Assembly (NCBI GenBank): GCA_034211175.1
Contig: JAXHUH010000344.1
Span: forward strand, 8,173 to 72,172
Length of the DNA: 64,000 bases
Reading direction: 5' to 3'
Origin: JAXHUH01 sp034211175
GTDB taxonomy: Bacteria > Actinomycetota > Acidimicrobiia > Acidimicrobiales > CAIXPF01
Shown here: one piece after another, positions 15,573 through 23,907 of the stretch
How the letters are laid out: every line of letters starts with the position of its first letter
Position numbering within the stretch: the stretch's first letter is position 1
Position numbers and translations under genes: made by a program
Notes under the pieces: generated by a model
The model's database searches: none
What the model saw: only the letters and a program-made list of their open reading frames with translations
Told to the model about the DNA's origin: nothing

Positions 15573-16643
15573 TCAGGACTTCGAGGTGAGGGGCTGGTCG
15601 AAGAACTGGGCGGCGGCGAGGCCGATCCAGCCGAGCAGGCCGATGAACCCGCCGATGTGGGGCGACGTCCCGTCACCGAGGAACATCGCCAGCAGGTGCC
15701 AGAAGGCCATCATCCCGCACACGCCGGCCACGATGACCCCGAGGTTCGGGATCCGCTGGAGCACCGCGAGCTGGGGCACCCGCACGGTGGCCAACACGGC
15801 GCCGACGAGGACCCAGGCCGCCATCATCCGGCCGAGGCTGGCGTACATCTCGACGACGAACGACGCGTCGCCGGAGCCGGCCTCGTTGAGCGACAGCGAC
15901 CCGCTCCCGAACTCCCCGAGCGAGAAGCTCTGGAACGGCAGCAGGACCAGCGACAGCACCACGAACCCCGCGCCGGCAACCGCGGCGAGCAGGCCGAGCG
16001 TCAGCGTGATGTCGCCGGGCTTGGGAACGGCGAACCCCGACGAGGCAGCCACCCCCGGCGCGCCGCGATCGTCACCCGCACCTTCCCGGGGCTCCCACGT
16101 TCGCGGCGAGTGCGCCGCCTCCGGGCCGGCACCGATCGGTGAACCGGTGGCGCCGAAGGCCGGAGCGGTGGGCGCACTCGGAGCGTTCGACGACCCGAAG
16201 CTCGGAGCGCTCGGAGCGCTGGGCGTGCTCGGCGCCCCGCCGTCCGCTCCGATCGGGGGCGTGCCGAAGGCCCGCTCGACCCCATCGCCGCCGGGCGCCT
16301 GTGGCGCGAAGCGGGACGGCATCGGCTGGGGCGACACCTGCTCGTGCCCCGAACGTCCGGCGGCCGGAGGGTCGGACGGAGCGGCGCGGGCGACGCCGTT
16401 GACCGGGGCCGCGGCACCGCCGCCCTCCGCCAGGTGATCGGGCCGGCGGACCGCTCCAGCCGCGCTGTGCTGGAGGTCCGGTGCCGGGCGCCGCTCTTCG
16501 ACGGCCGGCGACGCGACCGGGGCGTCCGTGTTGCGGTTCCCACCGGCGTCGAGCACGTGCTCGGTCCATCGGTTGCCGTCGTGGTACCGCTGCGCGAAGC
16601 GGCCGGACGGGTCGGGATACCAGGCGGGTGTCGTCTGGGACAT
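15573..16643 (-). CDS. DUF2510 membrane protein with long disordered linker
   Basis: 356 residues from an ATG with GAGGAG upstream. The N-terminus PAWYPDPSGRFAQRYHDGNR, then WTEHV, is a textbook DUF2510 domain. A proline/alanine/serine linker of about 170 residues follows, then four membrane helices (LLAAVAGAGFVVLSLVLLPF; MAAWVLVGAVLATV; two more near the end). The topology suggests a cytoplasmic DUF2510 tethered to a small membrane domain. Function unknown. Confidence 0.82.
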   Translation of the reverse strand: MSQTTPAWYPDPSGRFAQRYHDGNRWTEHVLDAGGNRNTDAPVASPAVEERRPAPDLQHSAAGAVRRPDHLAEGGGAAAPVNGVARAAPSDPPAAGRSGHEQVSPQPMPSRFAPQAPGGDGVERAFGTPPIGADGGAPSTPSAPSAPSFGSSNAPSAPTAPAFGATGSPIGAGPEAAHSPRTWEPREGAGDDRGAPGVAASSGFAVPKPGDITLTLGLLAAVAGAGFVVLSLVLLPFQSFSLGEFGSGSLSLNEAGSGDASFVVEMYASLGRMMAAWVLVGAVLATVRVPQLAVLQRIPNLGVIVAGVCGMMAFWHLLAMFLGDGTSPHIGGFIGLLGWIGLAAAQFFDQPLTSKS

Positions 16644-16889
16644 CGGAGAGCTTCTCCTCGTGGTGTCGTCCGCCGAGCGACCGAAGTCAGCTCGTGACCT
16701 GCGCAGCCGCCCCCACACAGGTCCTCCGTGGAGCATGCCGCCACGCGAGGTGTTCGCCGCGCGGCGATGGCCTGCGGGCGGCCTGCCACGGGATGAGACG
16801 TCGGCCGTGCCCACGTGGTTCGCCGGTTTCCGTAGGCCAGAATTCCGCGACGCGGGACGGGGTGACCGCGCCGGCGCCAACGGCACCCG

Positions 16890-17552
16890 TCAGCCGATGG
16901 CGCGGGCCGCAACCTCGTTCTCGTACGTACCCATGGCCGCGTGGACCAGCTCCCGGATCTCGTCCCCGGCCTTCTGCGGGGCGCCGCTGTCGTAGGGCGG
17001 TTGCGGGTCGCACTCGATGCCGAGCTGGATCGCCTCGGCGAGGTCGTCGCCGGCCAGGCGCCCGACCAGCGCGAGGGCCATGTCGATCCCCGACGACACA
17101 CCGGCGGCGGTCACCACCCGCCCGTCGAACACGACCCGCTCGTCGGTCGGCGTGGCGCCGAAGCGACGGAGCTCCTCCACGTAGCGCCAGTGGGTGGTGG
17201 CGGTCAGCCCGTCGAGGATGCCTGCGGCCCCGAGGATCATCGACCCCGTGCACACCGACGTCGTGAACGTCGTGCGGGGGTGAACCGCCCGGAGCCACTC
17301 GACGATCGGACCTCCCTCGACCGCCTCCCGGCGGCTGCCGAACCCGCCGGGCACGACCACGACGTCGGGCCGCTCGACATCGCAGAGCGCGTGCACGACG
17401 TCGAGGCGGAGCAGACCGAGGTCGTCGACGACGGTGCCCGGGTCGGGCGCACAGAGGCGCACATCAGCGCCGGGGACCTGGGCGAGTACCTGATACGGCC
17501 CGATGGCGTCGAGCACGGTCAGGTCGGGATAGAGGACGATGGCGATCTGCAC
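16890..17552 (-). CDS. DJ-1/PfpI family protein, isonitrile-hydratase-like
   Basis: 220 residues. I choose the GTG at 17552 because GAGGAG lies eight bases upstream; an ATG at 17579 also exists. MQIAIVLYPDLTVLDAIGPY opens a DJ-1/PfpI fold; the nucleophile elbow is TTSVCTGSMILG with Cys101, and THWRYVEELRRFG follows, as in isonitrile hydratase and related members. It lies downstream of, and on the same strand as, a GlxA-type regulator with the same fold. Substrate not determined. Confidence 0.88.
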   Translation of the reverse strand: MQIAIVLYPDLTVLDAIGPYQVLAQVPGADVRLCAPDPGTVVDDLGLLRLDVVHALCDVERPDVVVVPGGFGSRREAVEGGPIVEWLRAVHPRTTFTTSVCTGSMILGAAGILDGLTATTHWRYVEELRRFGATPTDERVVFDGRVVTAAGVSSGIDMALALVGRLAGDDLAEAIQLGIECDPQPPYDSGAPQKAGDEIRELVHAAMGTYENEVAARAIG

Positions 17553-17681
17553 GGGTTGGCTCCTCGTTGGTCGGATCATCGGGTTGGGTCGGGGTGGCCG
17601 GGTCCGGATGCGCGCAGCGGTCACCGCCCGGCCGGGGCGGCACGCGGTCATCGGGCCGCCGGGCGCGGCGGGCCGAGCGGC

Positions 17682-18695
17682 TCAGGCGGTCAGCGGGCGG
17701 GTGTTCCCGTCGCCGGGTCGGCGGCCGAAGTGGCGGCGGTAGCTGTCGGGTGTGGTGCCGACGTGGCGACGGAACGCCCGGTAGAGGGTCTCGGGCCGGT
17801 TCAGGCCGACGCTCGTCGCGATCACCGCGACGGTCAGGTCGGTGGTCTCGAGCAGTCGCCGGGCGGCCTCGACCCGCAGGGCCTCGACGTGGGCCGCCGG
17901 GGTGGTGCCGGTCTCGGCTCGGAACGTCCGGGCGAAGCTGCGAGTGCTCATGCCGGCCCGGCGGGCGAGCGCGGCGACGCTGAGGTCGTCGCCGAGGTGG
18001 TCGACCAGCCATCGCTGGAGCTCGGCGATCGCGGGCGACGTCGCCGGGTCGGTGCGGAGCTGGGCGCTGAACTGGTCCTGTCCGCCGGGCCGGCGGACGA
18101 ACACGACCAGCCAGCCGGCGACCCGGTGCGCGAGCGCGGCGCCGCCGTCGTGCTCGACCAGTGCGAGGAACAGGTCGATCCCGGCGGTCACCCCGGCGGA
18201 GGTCCAGCGGTCGCGGTCGTGGACGTGGATGCGGTCGGGCTCGACGTCGACCTGCGGGTGGTCGGCGGCGAGGCGGGCGCAGGATGCCCAGTGGGTCGTC
18301 GCCCGGTAGCCGTCGAGGAGCCCGGCGGCGGCGAGCACCCGGGCGCCGGTGCACACCGACGCCACCCTGCCGGCACCTGCCGCCGCGCCTCCCAGCGCCG
18401 AGATCGTCGCCTCGTCGCGCGCGGCACGGCCCGCCCCGGTTCCGCCGACCACGACCAGCGTGTCGACCGGGCCGCACGCCGCCAGCGCGACGTCGACGCC
18501 GACCTCGGCACCACTGGCGCTGCGGGCCGGGCGTCCGTCGAGCGTCGTGATCACCGGTTCGTAGCCGGCGCCGGGGCCGCCGTGGACGCCGGCGGGGTCG
18601 GCGCCGAGCCGGGTCGCCGTGTGGAGCACCTCGAGCGGGCCGGCGAGGTCGAGGAGGTTGAACCCGTCGAAGAGGACGAAGGCGATGCGGTGCAC
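17682..18695 (-). CDS. GlxA/AdpA-type transcriptional regulator (DJ-1 plus AraC)
   Basis: 337 residues. Residues 1-190 form a DJ-1/PfpI-like sensor (HRIAFVLFDGFNLLDLAGPL; SVCTGARVLAAAGLLDG with Cys115), and residues about 220-325 form an AraC DNA-binding domain (ALARRAGMSTRSFARTFRAE; SVGLNRPETLYRAFRRHVG). This is the architecture of GlxA and of the Streptomyces global regulator AdpA. It probably controls the DJ-1 enzyme gene just downstream. Sites resembling AdpA boxes lie directly upstream, suggesting autoregulation. Confidence 0.9.
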   Translation of the reverse strand: MHRIAFVLFDGFNLLDLAGPLEVLHTATRLGADPAGVHGGPGAGYEPVITTLDGRPARSASGAEVGVDVALAACGPVDTLVVVGGTGAGRAARDEATISALGGAAAGAGRVASVCTGARVLAAAGLLDGYRATTHWASCARLAADHPQVDVEPDRIHVHDRDRWTSAGVTAGIDLFLALVEHDGGAALAHRVAGWLVVFVRRPGGQDQFSAQLRTDPATSPAIAELQRWLVDHLGDDLSVAALARRAGMSTRSFARTFRAETGTTPAAHVEALRVEAARRLLETTDLTVAVIATSVGLNRPETLYRAFRRHVGTTPDSYRRHFGRRPGDGNTRPLTA

Positions 18696-18718
18696 GCACC
18701 GATCATGAGCGCGGTCGC

Positions 18719-18775
18719 CGCTGGCGGGAAGGACAAGACTCTGGCGATTCCTGCCACCTCGCATTTCCTGCCACC
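18719..18775. promoter_or_regulatory. Three AdpA-like boxes between divergent regulators
   Basis: GCTGGCGGGAA at 18719-18729 is in one orientation and TTCCTGCCACC occurs twice at 18748-18758 and 18765-18775 in the other. All read TGGC(A/G)GGAA, near the AdpA consensus TGGCSNGWWY. They lie between a GlxA-type gene and an AraC-type gene transcribed divergently. Confidence 0.5.
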
Positions 18776-18835
18776 CCGACCGCCAGCCGGAACGGGCGGC
18801 TCGTGCGGGCGGCGACGGCCTGGCATGCTCACGGC

Positions 18836-19336
18836 GTGGTCCCTCCCCCGCTGCTGCCCCACCTCCGACGGGCGCGGGACCATGCCGATCGCCACTACGC
18901 CGAACCGCTCGACCTCGACGCCCTCGCGGCGGCGGCCCACGTGTCGAAGTACCACTTCGCCCGTTGCTTCGCCGCGACCTACGGCGAGACGCCGATGCGC
19001 TACGTGACCCGCCGGCGCATCGAACGCGCCCAGGACCTGCTGCGCTCGGCCAACCTCACGGTGTCCGAGGTGTGCATGATGGTCGGCTTCTCGAGCCTCG
19101 GGTCGTTCTCGAGCCGGTTCCGGGAGCTGGTCGGCGAGACCCCGACCGAGTACCGAGACCGGTGGGCGGCCACCGGCGGCCCGTACATCCCCGGGTGCTT
19201 CCTGTTCATGCGCGGCGTCGACCGCTGGCCCGGGCCCGCGGTCGAGCCGCCGGAGGGTGGCCCGGAGCCCGATCGCGCCGAACCGCCGAGCAAGCCGGCA
19301 GGCGAGCAATCTGGGAGAAGCGCCGCCGCCGGGTGA
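18836..19336 (+). CDS. AraC-family transcriptional regulator
   Basis: 166 residues from GTG at 18836. Residues about 15-110 hold the paired helix-turn-helix motifs (ALAAAAHVSKYHFARCFAAT; VCMMVGFSSLGSFSSRFREL, then GETPTEYRDRW). The tail of about 50 residues is proline-rich and has no known sensor. An AraC gene directly upstream of a VOC-fold protein is a common actinobacterial pair; the stop and next ATG are 17 bp apart. Confidence 0.88.
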   Translation: MVPPPLLPHLRRARDHADRHYAEPLDLDALAAAAHVSKYHFARCFAATYGETPMRYVTRRRIERAQDLLRSANLTVSEVCMMVGFSSLGSFSSRFRELVGETPTEYRDRWAATGGPYIPGCFLFMRGVDRWPGPAVEPPEGGPEPDRAEPPSKPAGEQSGRSAAAG

Positions 19337-19353
19337 TTCCTACGCTGCCGGGC

Positions 19354-19788
19354 ATGATCACGAACGTCTCGCTCGTCACCGTCTGGGTCACCGATCAGGA
19401 CGAGGCCAAGGCCTTCTACATCGACAAGCTCGGCTTCGTCGAGGGCACCGACATCACCATGGGCGACGGCTACCGGTGGCTCACCGTGTGCCATCCCGAC
19501 CAGCCCGAGGTCCAGCTCACCTTGATGAAGCCGGGCCCGCCGCTCGACGAGGAGGACGCCGCCGCCTTCCGCCGGATGCTGGACAAGGGCAGCCTGGCCG
19601 CGGTCGGCGTGTCGACCGACGACTGCCGCAAGACCTACGAGGAGCTCGCCGCGAAGGGGGTCGAGTTCCTCCAGGAGCCGGCGGACCGCCCCTACGGGGT
19701 CGAGGCCATCCTTCGCGACAACTCCGGCAACTGGCTCGTGCTGGTCGAGCAGAAGCCGTTCACCGGCGACGAGTTCCCGCACAGCTGA
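19354..19788 (+). CDS. VOC-superfamily protein (glyoxalase/bleomycin-resistance fold)
   Basis: 144 residues. Two beta-alpha-beta-beta-beta modules: SLVTVWVTDQDEAKAFYIDK, then LGF, and later VGVSTDDCRKTYEELAAKGV ending RDNSGNWLVLVEQ. The usual metal ligands (H/Q, E) are only partly conserved, so it may be a binding protein or a divergent glyoxalase. Likely co-transcribed with the AraC regulator 17 bp upstream. Confidence 0.87.
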   Translation: MITNVSLVTVWVTDQDEAKAFYIDKLGFVEGTDITMGDGYRWLTVCHPDQPEVQLTLMKPGPPLDEEDAAAFRRMLDKGSLAAVGVSTDDCRKTYEELAAKGVEFLQEPADRPYGVEAILRDNSGNWLVLVEQKPFTGDEFPHS

Positions 19789-19881
19789 GCCTTCCCTCAC
19801 GGCTGAGCCGCCCCAACAGCCGAGCGGGCCTCGACCGGAACTCGCCGTGTCGCGCCGGCCGGGCGGCGCGAGCATCCGGCG

Positions 19882-20358
19882 GTGACACCGACTGACCGCA
19901 ACGATCCAGCCATACGAACGCGACGGGCCTCGGCCGACGACGCCGGGCCCGTCGCCGACGTGTACCTCCGGTCCCGCCACGCCTCGGTGCCGGCGATCCC
20001 GCCGCTGGTCCACGACGACCCCGACGTACGTCGCCACTTCCGGGAGGTCGTCCTCGTCGACCACGAGACCCACGTCGCCGAGACGCCCGACGGCGCGGTG
20101 ATCGCCCTCCTCGTGCTCGACGCAGACTGGCTCGACCACCTCTACGTCGACCCGGCGTGGACGGGCCGCGGCGTCGGCACCGCGCTCGTGGACCTGGCGA
20201 AGCGGCGACGGCCCGGCGGCCTGCAGCTGTGGGCGTTCGAGGCGAACGTCGACGCGCACCGCTTCTACGAGCGTCACGGCTTCGTCGTCGCCGAGCGAAC
20301 CGACGGCTCCGGCAACGAGGAGCGGACCCCCGACCGCCGCTACGTCTGGCCGGGGTGA
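19882..20358 (+). CDS. GNAT-family N-acetyltransferase
   Basis: 158 residues. IRTRRASADDAGPVADVYLR opens a GNAT fold; LDHLYVDPAWTGRGVGTALV carries the acetyl-CoA-binding R/Q-x-x-G-x-G/A loop (GRGVGTALV), and FEANVDAHRFYERHGFVV is the family's C-terminal signature. It transfers an acetyl group to a small molecule or protein amine; the acceptor is unknown. GTG start. Confidence 0.92.
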   Translation: MTPTDRNDPAIRTRRASADDAGPVADVYLRSRHASVPAIPPLVHDDPDVRRHFREVVLVDHETHVAETPDGAVIALLVLDADWLDHLYVDPAWTGRGVGTALVDLAKRRRPGGLQLWAFEANVDAHRFYERHGFVVAERTDGSGNEERTPDRRYVWPG

Positions 20359-20383
20359 CCCGCTCGGCCACCTCCCCCAGATC

Positions 20384-20431
20384 CGTCTTGTCGATGTAAG
20401 GTTACGCATGTAAGTTGTCATCGACAAGACG
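20384..20431. promoter_or_regulatory. Nested inverted repeats upstream of the 126-residue protein gene
   Basis: Perfect 13-bp arms CGTCTTGTCGATG (20384-20396) and CATCGACAAGACG (20419-20431) enclose an AT-richer 22-bp core with TTAC/GTAA arms. The AT-rich core in this GC-rich DNA looks like a promoter or operator. It could equally act as a terminator for the upstream acetyltransferase gene. Confidence 0.5.
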
Positions 20432-20467
20432 ACGAGGGACGGCGCACGTCCCGAAGGGAAGGGTCCC

Positions 20468-20848
20468 GTGCCCGCACTGCCGTGGATCGACGGAGAGCCT
20501 GCGAGTGCCGATGAGCAGTACCTCGCCATGGCGTCGAGGCTGCCGCTGCGATCCCACCTCGCCATCCCCGGGTTCCTGCGCGACACGCTGCGCATCCGGC
20601 GCCAGCTCGCCCGGGCGCCGGGGATGATCGGCTACGGCCTGAAGGCCGACCTGGTCGCCAAGACGTTCTGGACCTACTCGGTGTGGCGGGACGAGGACAG
20701 CATGGCTGCCTTCGCCCGCTCGGAGCCCCACGCGACGATCATGAAGAGGCTGCGTCCCCGCATGGGCGAGAGCCGGTTCTCGACGACGACCGTCGCCGGC
20801 GACGCCATCCCGAGGACCTGGGCCGAGATGAGCGAACCGGTGCGCTGA
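20468..20848 (+). CDS. DUF3291 / ABM-like small protein
   Basis: 126 residues from a GTG with GAAGGG upstream. FLRDTLRIRRQLARAPGMIG, YGLKADLVAKTFWTYSVWRD and EDSMAAFARSEPHATIMKRL match a ferredoxin-like fold of the DUF3291/antibiotic-biosynthesis-monooxygenase-like group seen in spheroidene-monooxygenase-related proteins. No catalytic residue can be assigned. The inverted repeat upstream may regulate it. Confidence 0.65.
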   Translation: MPALPWIDGEPASADEQYLAMASRLPLRSHLAIPGFLRDTLRIRRQLARAPGMIGYGLKADLVAKTFWTYSVWRDEDSMAAFARSEPHATIMKRLRPRMGESRFSTTTVAGDAIPRTWAEMSEPVR

Positions 20849-20936
20849 GCGCGCCGCCCGGGCTACCGCGGCGGGAGTACGCGCCGACTCCGACGGCCGG
20901 ATGTGTCGGCGTTCGCCGGGCCGGATCATCGACTCC

Positions 20937-21863
20937 GTGATCGAATGTCGCGGACTCACGAAGCGGTTCGGCAAGCACCCGGCCGTCGACGAGGTGACCT
21001 TCACGGTCCGACCGGGCCACGTGACCGGCTTCCTCGGGCCGAACGGTGCCGGCAAGTCGACGACGATGCGCATGATCGTCGGGCTGAGCCGGCCGACGGC
21101 GGGCACGGCAACCATCGGTGGACGGCCGTACCGGGACCTGGCCGCCCCGCTGTGCGAGGTCGGCGCTGTCCTCGACGCCGACGCCGCCCATCCGGCACGG
21201 CGGGCGCGGGACCACCTCCGGGCGCTCGCCCGCTCCAATCGGCTCCCCGAGCGCCGGGTCGACGAGCTCCTCGGGGTCGTCGGTCTGTCCGATGCGGCCG
21301 GGCGCCGGGTCGGCGGCTTCTCCCTCGGCATGCGACAGCGCCTCGGCCTCGCCGCGGCGTTGCTCGGCGACCCCGGCGTGCTCGTCCTCGACGAGCCGGT
21401 GAACGGGCTCGACACCGACGGCATCCGCTGGATCCGCTCCCTGCTCCGCACGCTGGCGGCCGAGGGCCGCACCGTCCTCGTGTCGAGCCACGTGATGAGC
21501 GAGGTGGAGCTCGTCGCCGATCACGTCGTGGTGATCGCCGACGGGCGGCTCCTGGCCGACACCACGATCGACGCCTTCGTCGGGCACCTCGCACCCGGAG
21601 CGACGTACGTCAGGGCGGCCGACGGCACAGACCTCGACCGCCTCCTGGTCGAGCGCGGCGCCCGCCTCGAACCCGGCGACGCCGGGGGATGGGTCGTGCA
21701 CGGCGCCGATGTCGCCACCGTCGGCGACGTCGCCGCCGACCACGGGGTCGCGCTCCGAGAGCTGCGGGCGGTGCGCTCGTCGCTCGAGGACGTGTACACC
21801 GAGCTCGTCGGCGCAACCGGTGCCGGCCCGGCGGGCGACGAGGCCGTCGAGGTCGGGCGATGA
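20937..21863 (+). CDS. ABC transporter ATP-binding protein
   Basis: 308 residues from GTG at 20937. Walker A is GPNGAGKST (residues 34-42); the signature is FSLGMRQRLGLAAALL, Walker B VLVLDEPVNGLD, and the switch is LVSSHVMSEVE. The LDEPVNGLD sequence and a C-terminal extension of about 90 residues are typical of DrrA/CcmA-type drug or lipid exporters. First gene of a four-gene operon with permease, kinase and regulator, all joined by short overlaps. Confidence 0.93.
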   Translation: MIECRGLTKRFGKHPAVDEVTFTVRPGHVTGFLGPNGAGKSTTMRMIVGLSRPTAGTATIGGRPYRDLAAPLCEVGAVLDADAAHPARRARDHLRALARSNRLPERRVDELLGVVGLSDAAGRRVGGFSLGMRQRLGLAAALLGDPGVLVLDEPVNGLDTDGIRWIRSLLRTLAAEGRTVLVSSHVMSEVELVADHVVVIADGRLLADTTIDAFVGHLAPGATYVRAADGTDLDRLLVERGARLEPGDAGGWVVHGADVATVGDVAADHGVALRELRAVRSSLEDVYTELVGATGAGPAGDEAVEVGR

Positions 21864-22630
21864 CCGCCTCGGACGCCTCCGACCCCGGGTTCGGCGACGT
21901 CGTCGCGGCCGAGTGGATCAGGTTCCGCACGGTGCGGGCGAGCGTCGGCGCGGTCGCCGTCCTCGCCGCGCTCCTCCCCGTGCTCGCAGCCGTCGTTGCC
22001 GCGACGGGCAGCTACCAGGCCGACGACACGATCGTCGGCGCCTCGGTGCTGGCCGGCGCCACCGTCGGCCAGCTCGTGGCCGCCGGGTTGGGCGCGTCGA
22101 CGGTCACCGGCGAGCTGCGGAGCGGGTCGATGTGCTCGACCCTCACCGCCTGCCCGCGGCGGTCGTCCGTCCTCGCCGCCAAGGCGACGGTCGCCGCGAC
22201 GGTGACGTTCGCGGCGAGCCTGGTCGGTACGGCCGTCGCGGTCGTCATCGGCGTTGCGGCGATCGACTCGTCCGGCCACGCGACCGGCGACGTGGGCACG
22301 GCCGTCGTGGGCGTGAGCCTGGCGCTCGCTGCTGCCGCGGCGCTCGGCGTCGGTCTCGGGGCCCTGGTGCGCCACACCGGCGGCGCGCTCGCCGCGGTGC
22401 TCGCCGTCGTCCTGCTCCCCGGGTTCGTCGCCCCGATGCTCGGCGACCTCGGGCGATGGGTCGCCGGCGCGTCGAACGCCGGTGCGCTCCAGAAGCTGGC
22501 GCAGAGCTCCGACGCCACCCACGACACCGTCGGCAGCCTTGCGGCGTGGCCGTCGCTCGCCGTCGTCGTGGCCACGGCCGCCGGGTTCCTGGTGGTCGGC
22601 GCCCGGCGGTTCGGCTCATGCGACCTGTGA
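21860..22630 (+). CDS. ABC-2-type permease
   Basis: 256 residues, ATGA overlap with the ATPase gene. Six hydrophobic segments (VAVLAALLPVLAAVVAATG, ATVTFAASLVGTAVAVVIGV, AVVGVSLALAAAAALGVGLG, GALVRHTGGALAAVLAVVLL, last at AWPSLAVVVATAAGFLVV) fit an exporter half. SSTLTACPRR-type cytoplasmic loop TGELRSGSMCSTLTACPRRS is the usual post-TM2 motif. Its 3' end is overlapped by the kinase gene. Cargo unknown. Confidence 0.88.
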   Translation: MTASDASDPGFGDVVAAEWIRFRTVRASVGAVAVLAALLPVLAAVVAATGSYQADDTIVGASVLAGATVGQLVAAGLGASTVTGELRSGSMCSTLTACPRRSSVLAAKATVAATVTFAASLVGTAVAVVIGVAAIDSSGHATGDVGTAVVGVSLALAAAAALGVGLGALVRHTGGALAAVLAVVLLPGFVAPMLGDLGRWVAGASNAGALQKLAQSSDATHDTVGSLAAWPSLAVVVATAAGFLVVGARRFGSCDL

Positions 22631-23907
22631 GCGGGCGTAGCGTGAGCGGGGTGCGCACGGTGACCGAGCCCGGGCGATCGGCGAGTGAGCCGGGGGTTCG
22701 TCCGGTCGACCAGCCCGCGAGTGCCTCCGCCCTCGCCCGACGTTGGGAGCAGCGCCTGAAGCGGGTCACCGAACGACCGCTCGTGATCGACCTGGTCGTG
22801 ATCGCGGCCGTCGCGTGGCTCACCGGCATGGATGCGTGGTGGAACGAGGAGGGCACCCGCCAGGCCGACGGGCTGACCTGGGCGCTGTGGGCCGCCTCGA
22901 TCGGCGCGCTGGTGCTGCGCCGCCGGTGGCCGCTCGCCGCCGCTGCCGGCTGCGGTGCGGCGCTGTCGGGCTGGTACCTCCTCGGCCACCACGGCGAGCT
23001 GCTGAACCTCCCGACGATCGTTGCGCTGTACGCGGTTGCGGTGAGCGGCGACCGGCGCCGGTCGATCGTCGTCGCGGTGGTCGCCGCCGCCTGGTCCGGG
23101 GTGCTCGGGTTCACGAGCGACGACCCGCTCGGCGCCCGGGGTGGCTCCCCGGTGCTCGAGATGCTGTGGCCGCTCGTGCCGATCGTGTGGGGCGAGGCCG
23201 TCCGGACCCGTCGGGAGCTCGAGGCCCATGCCGAGCGTGAGCGGGAGCACGAGGCGGCCCGCCGCGTCGAGGTCGAGCGGCGGCGCATCGCCCAGGAGTT
23301 CCACGACGTCGTCGCACATACGATGTCGGCGGTGAACGTCCAGGTCGGCGTGGCGGTCGCCGCGTTCGAGACCCGACCCGACGTGGCCCGCGACGCGCTG
23401 GTCCGGGCCCGGGCGTCGACCCGCGCCGCGCTCGACGAGCTGCGGGCCTCGGTTGCGCTGCTGCGCTCGGGTGAGCACGAGCCGCTGGCGCCGGCGCCGC
23501 GCCTCGACGCCGTCGACGGGCTGGCGGAGGTCGTGCGGGCCGCGGGGATCGACGTCACCGTTGACACCGACCTCGACGCCATCGAGTGCTCCGGGTCGGT
23601 CGAGCTCGCCGGGTACCGGATCGTCCAGGAGGCCCTCACCAACGTCGTGCGCCACAGCGGGGCCAGCCGCGCGAGCGTGTCGATCCGGCCCGCCGACGAA
23701 CACACGCTCGCCATCGAGGTCGTCGACGACGGCTGCGGCCCCACACCGACCGGGGCAGCCGGCGCGACGGGCGCACCGGGCGGGTTCGGCCTGAACGGGA
23801 TGGCCGAGCGGGCCGCCGCGGTCGGCGGCACGGTCGAGCGCGGACCGGGTGAGGGCGGCGGGTTCCGGGTCCGCGCCGTCCTCCCCTGCGGTCCGAAGGC
23901 CCGATGA
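22618..23907 (+). CDS. Sensor histidine kinase (HisKA_3)
   Basis: 429 residues; the ATG at 22618 overlaps the permease by 13 bp, though GTG codons shortly after are possible. The N-terminal half carries several membrane helices (DLVVIAAVAWLTGMDAWW, LLNLPTIVALYAVAVSG). The dimerisation helix ERRRIAQEFHDVVAHTMSAV places the phospho-His in EFHDVV. The ATPase has N-box GYRIVQEALTNVVRHSG and G-boxes VVDDGCG and GGFGLNGMAER. It phosphorylates the next gene's product. Confidence 0.92.
   Translation: MRPVSGRSVSGVRTVTEPGRSASEPGVRPVDQPASASALARRWEQRLKRVTERPLVIDLVVIAAVAWLTGMDAWWNEEGTRQADGLTWALWAASIGALVLRRRWPLAAAAGCGAALSGWYLLGHHGELLNLPTIVALYAVAVSGDRRRSIVVAVVAAAWSGVLGFTSDDPLGARGGSPVLEMLWPLVPIVWGEAVRTRRELEAHAEREREHEAARRVEVERRRIAQEFHDVVAHTMSAVNVQVGVAVAAFETRPDVARDALVRARASTRAALDELRASVALLRSGEHEPLAPAPRLDAVDGLAEVVRAAGIDVTVDTDLDAIECSGSVELAGYRIVQEALTNVVRHSGASRASVSIRPADEHTLAIEVVDDGCGPTPTGAAGATGAPGGFGLNGMAERAAAVGGTVERGPGEGGGFRVRAVLPCGPKAR

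Noticed and set aside
16890..19788. Biosynthetic gene cluster around the two DJ-1 genes and AraC/VOC pair
   Set aside because: No scaffold synthase or tailoring set nearby; these are separate small regulator-enzyme pairs.
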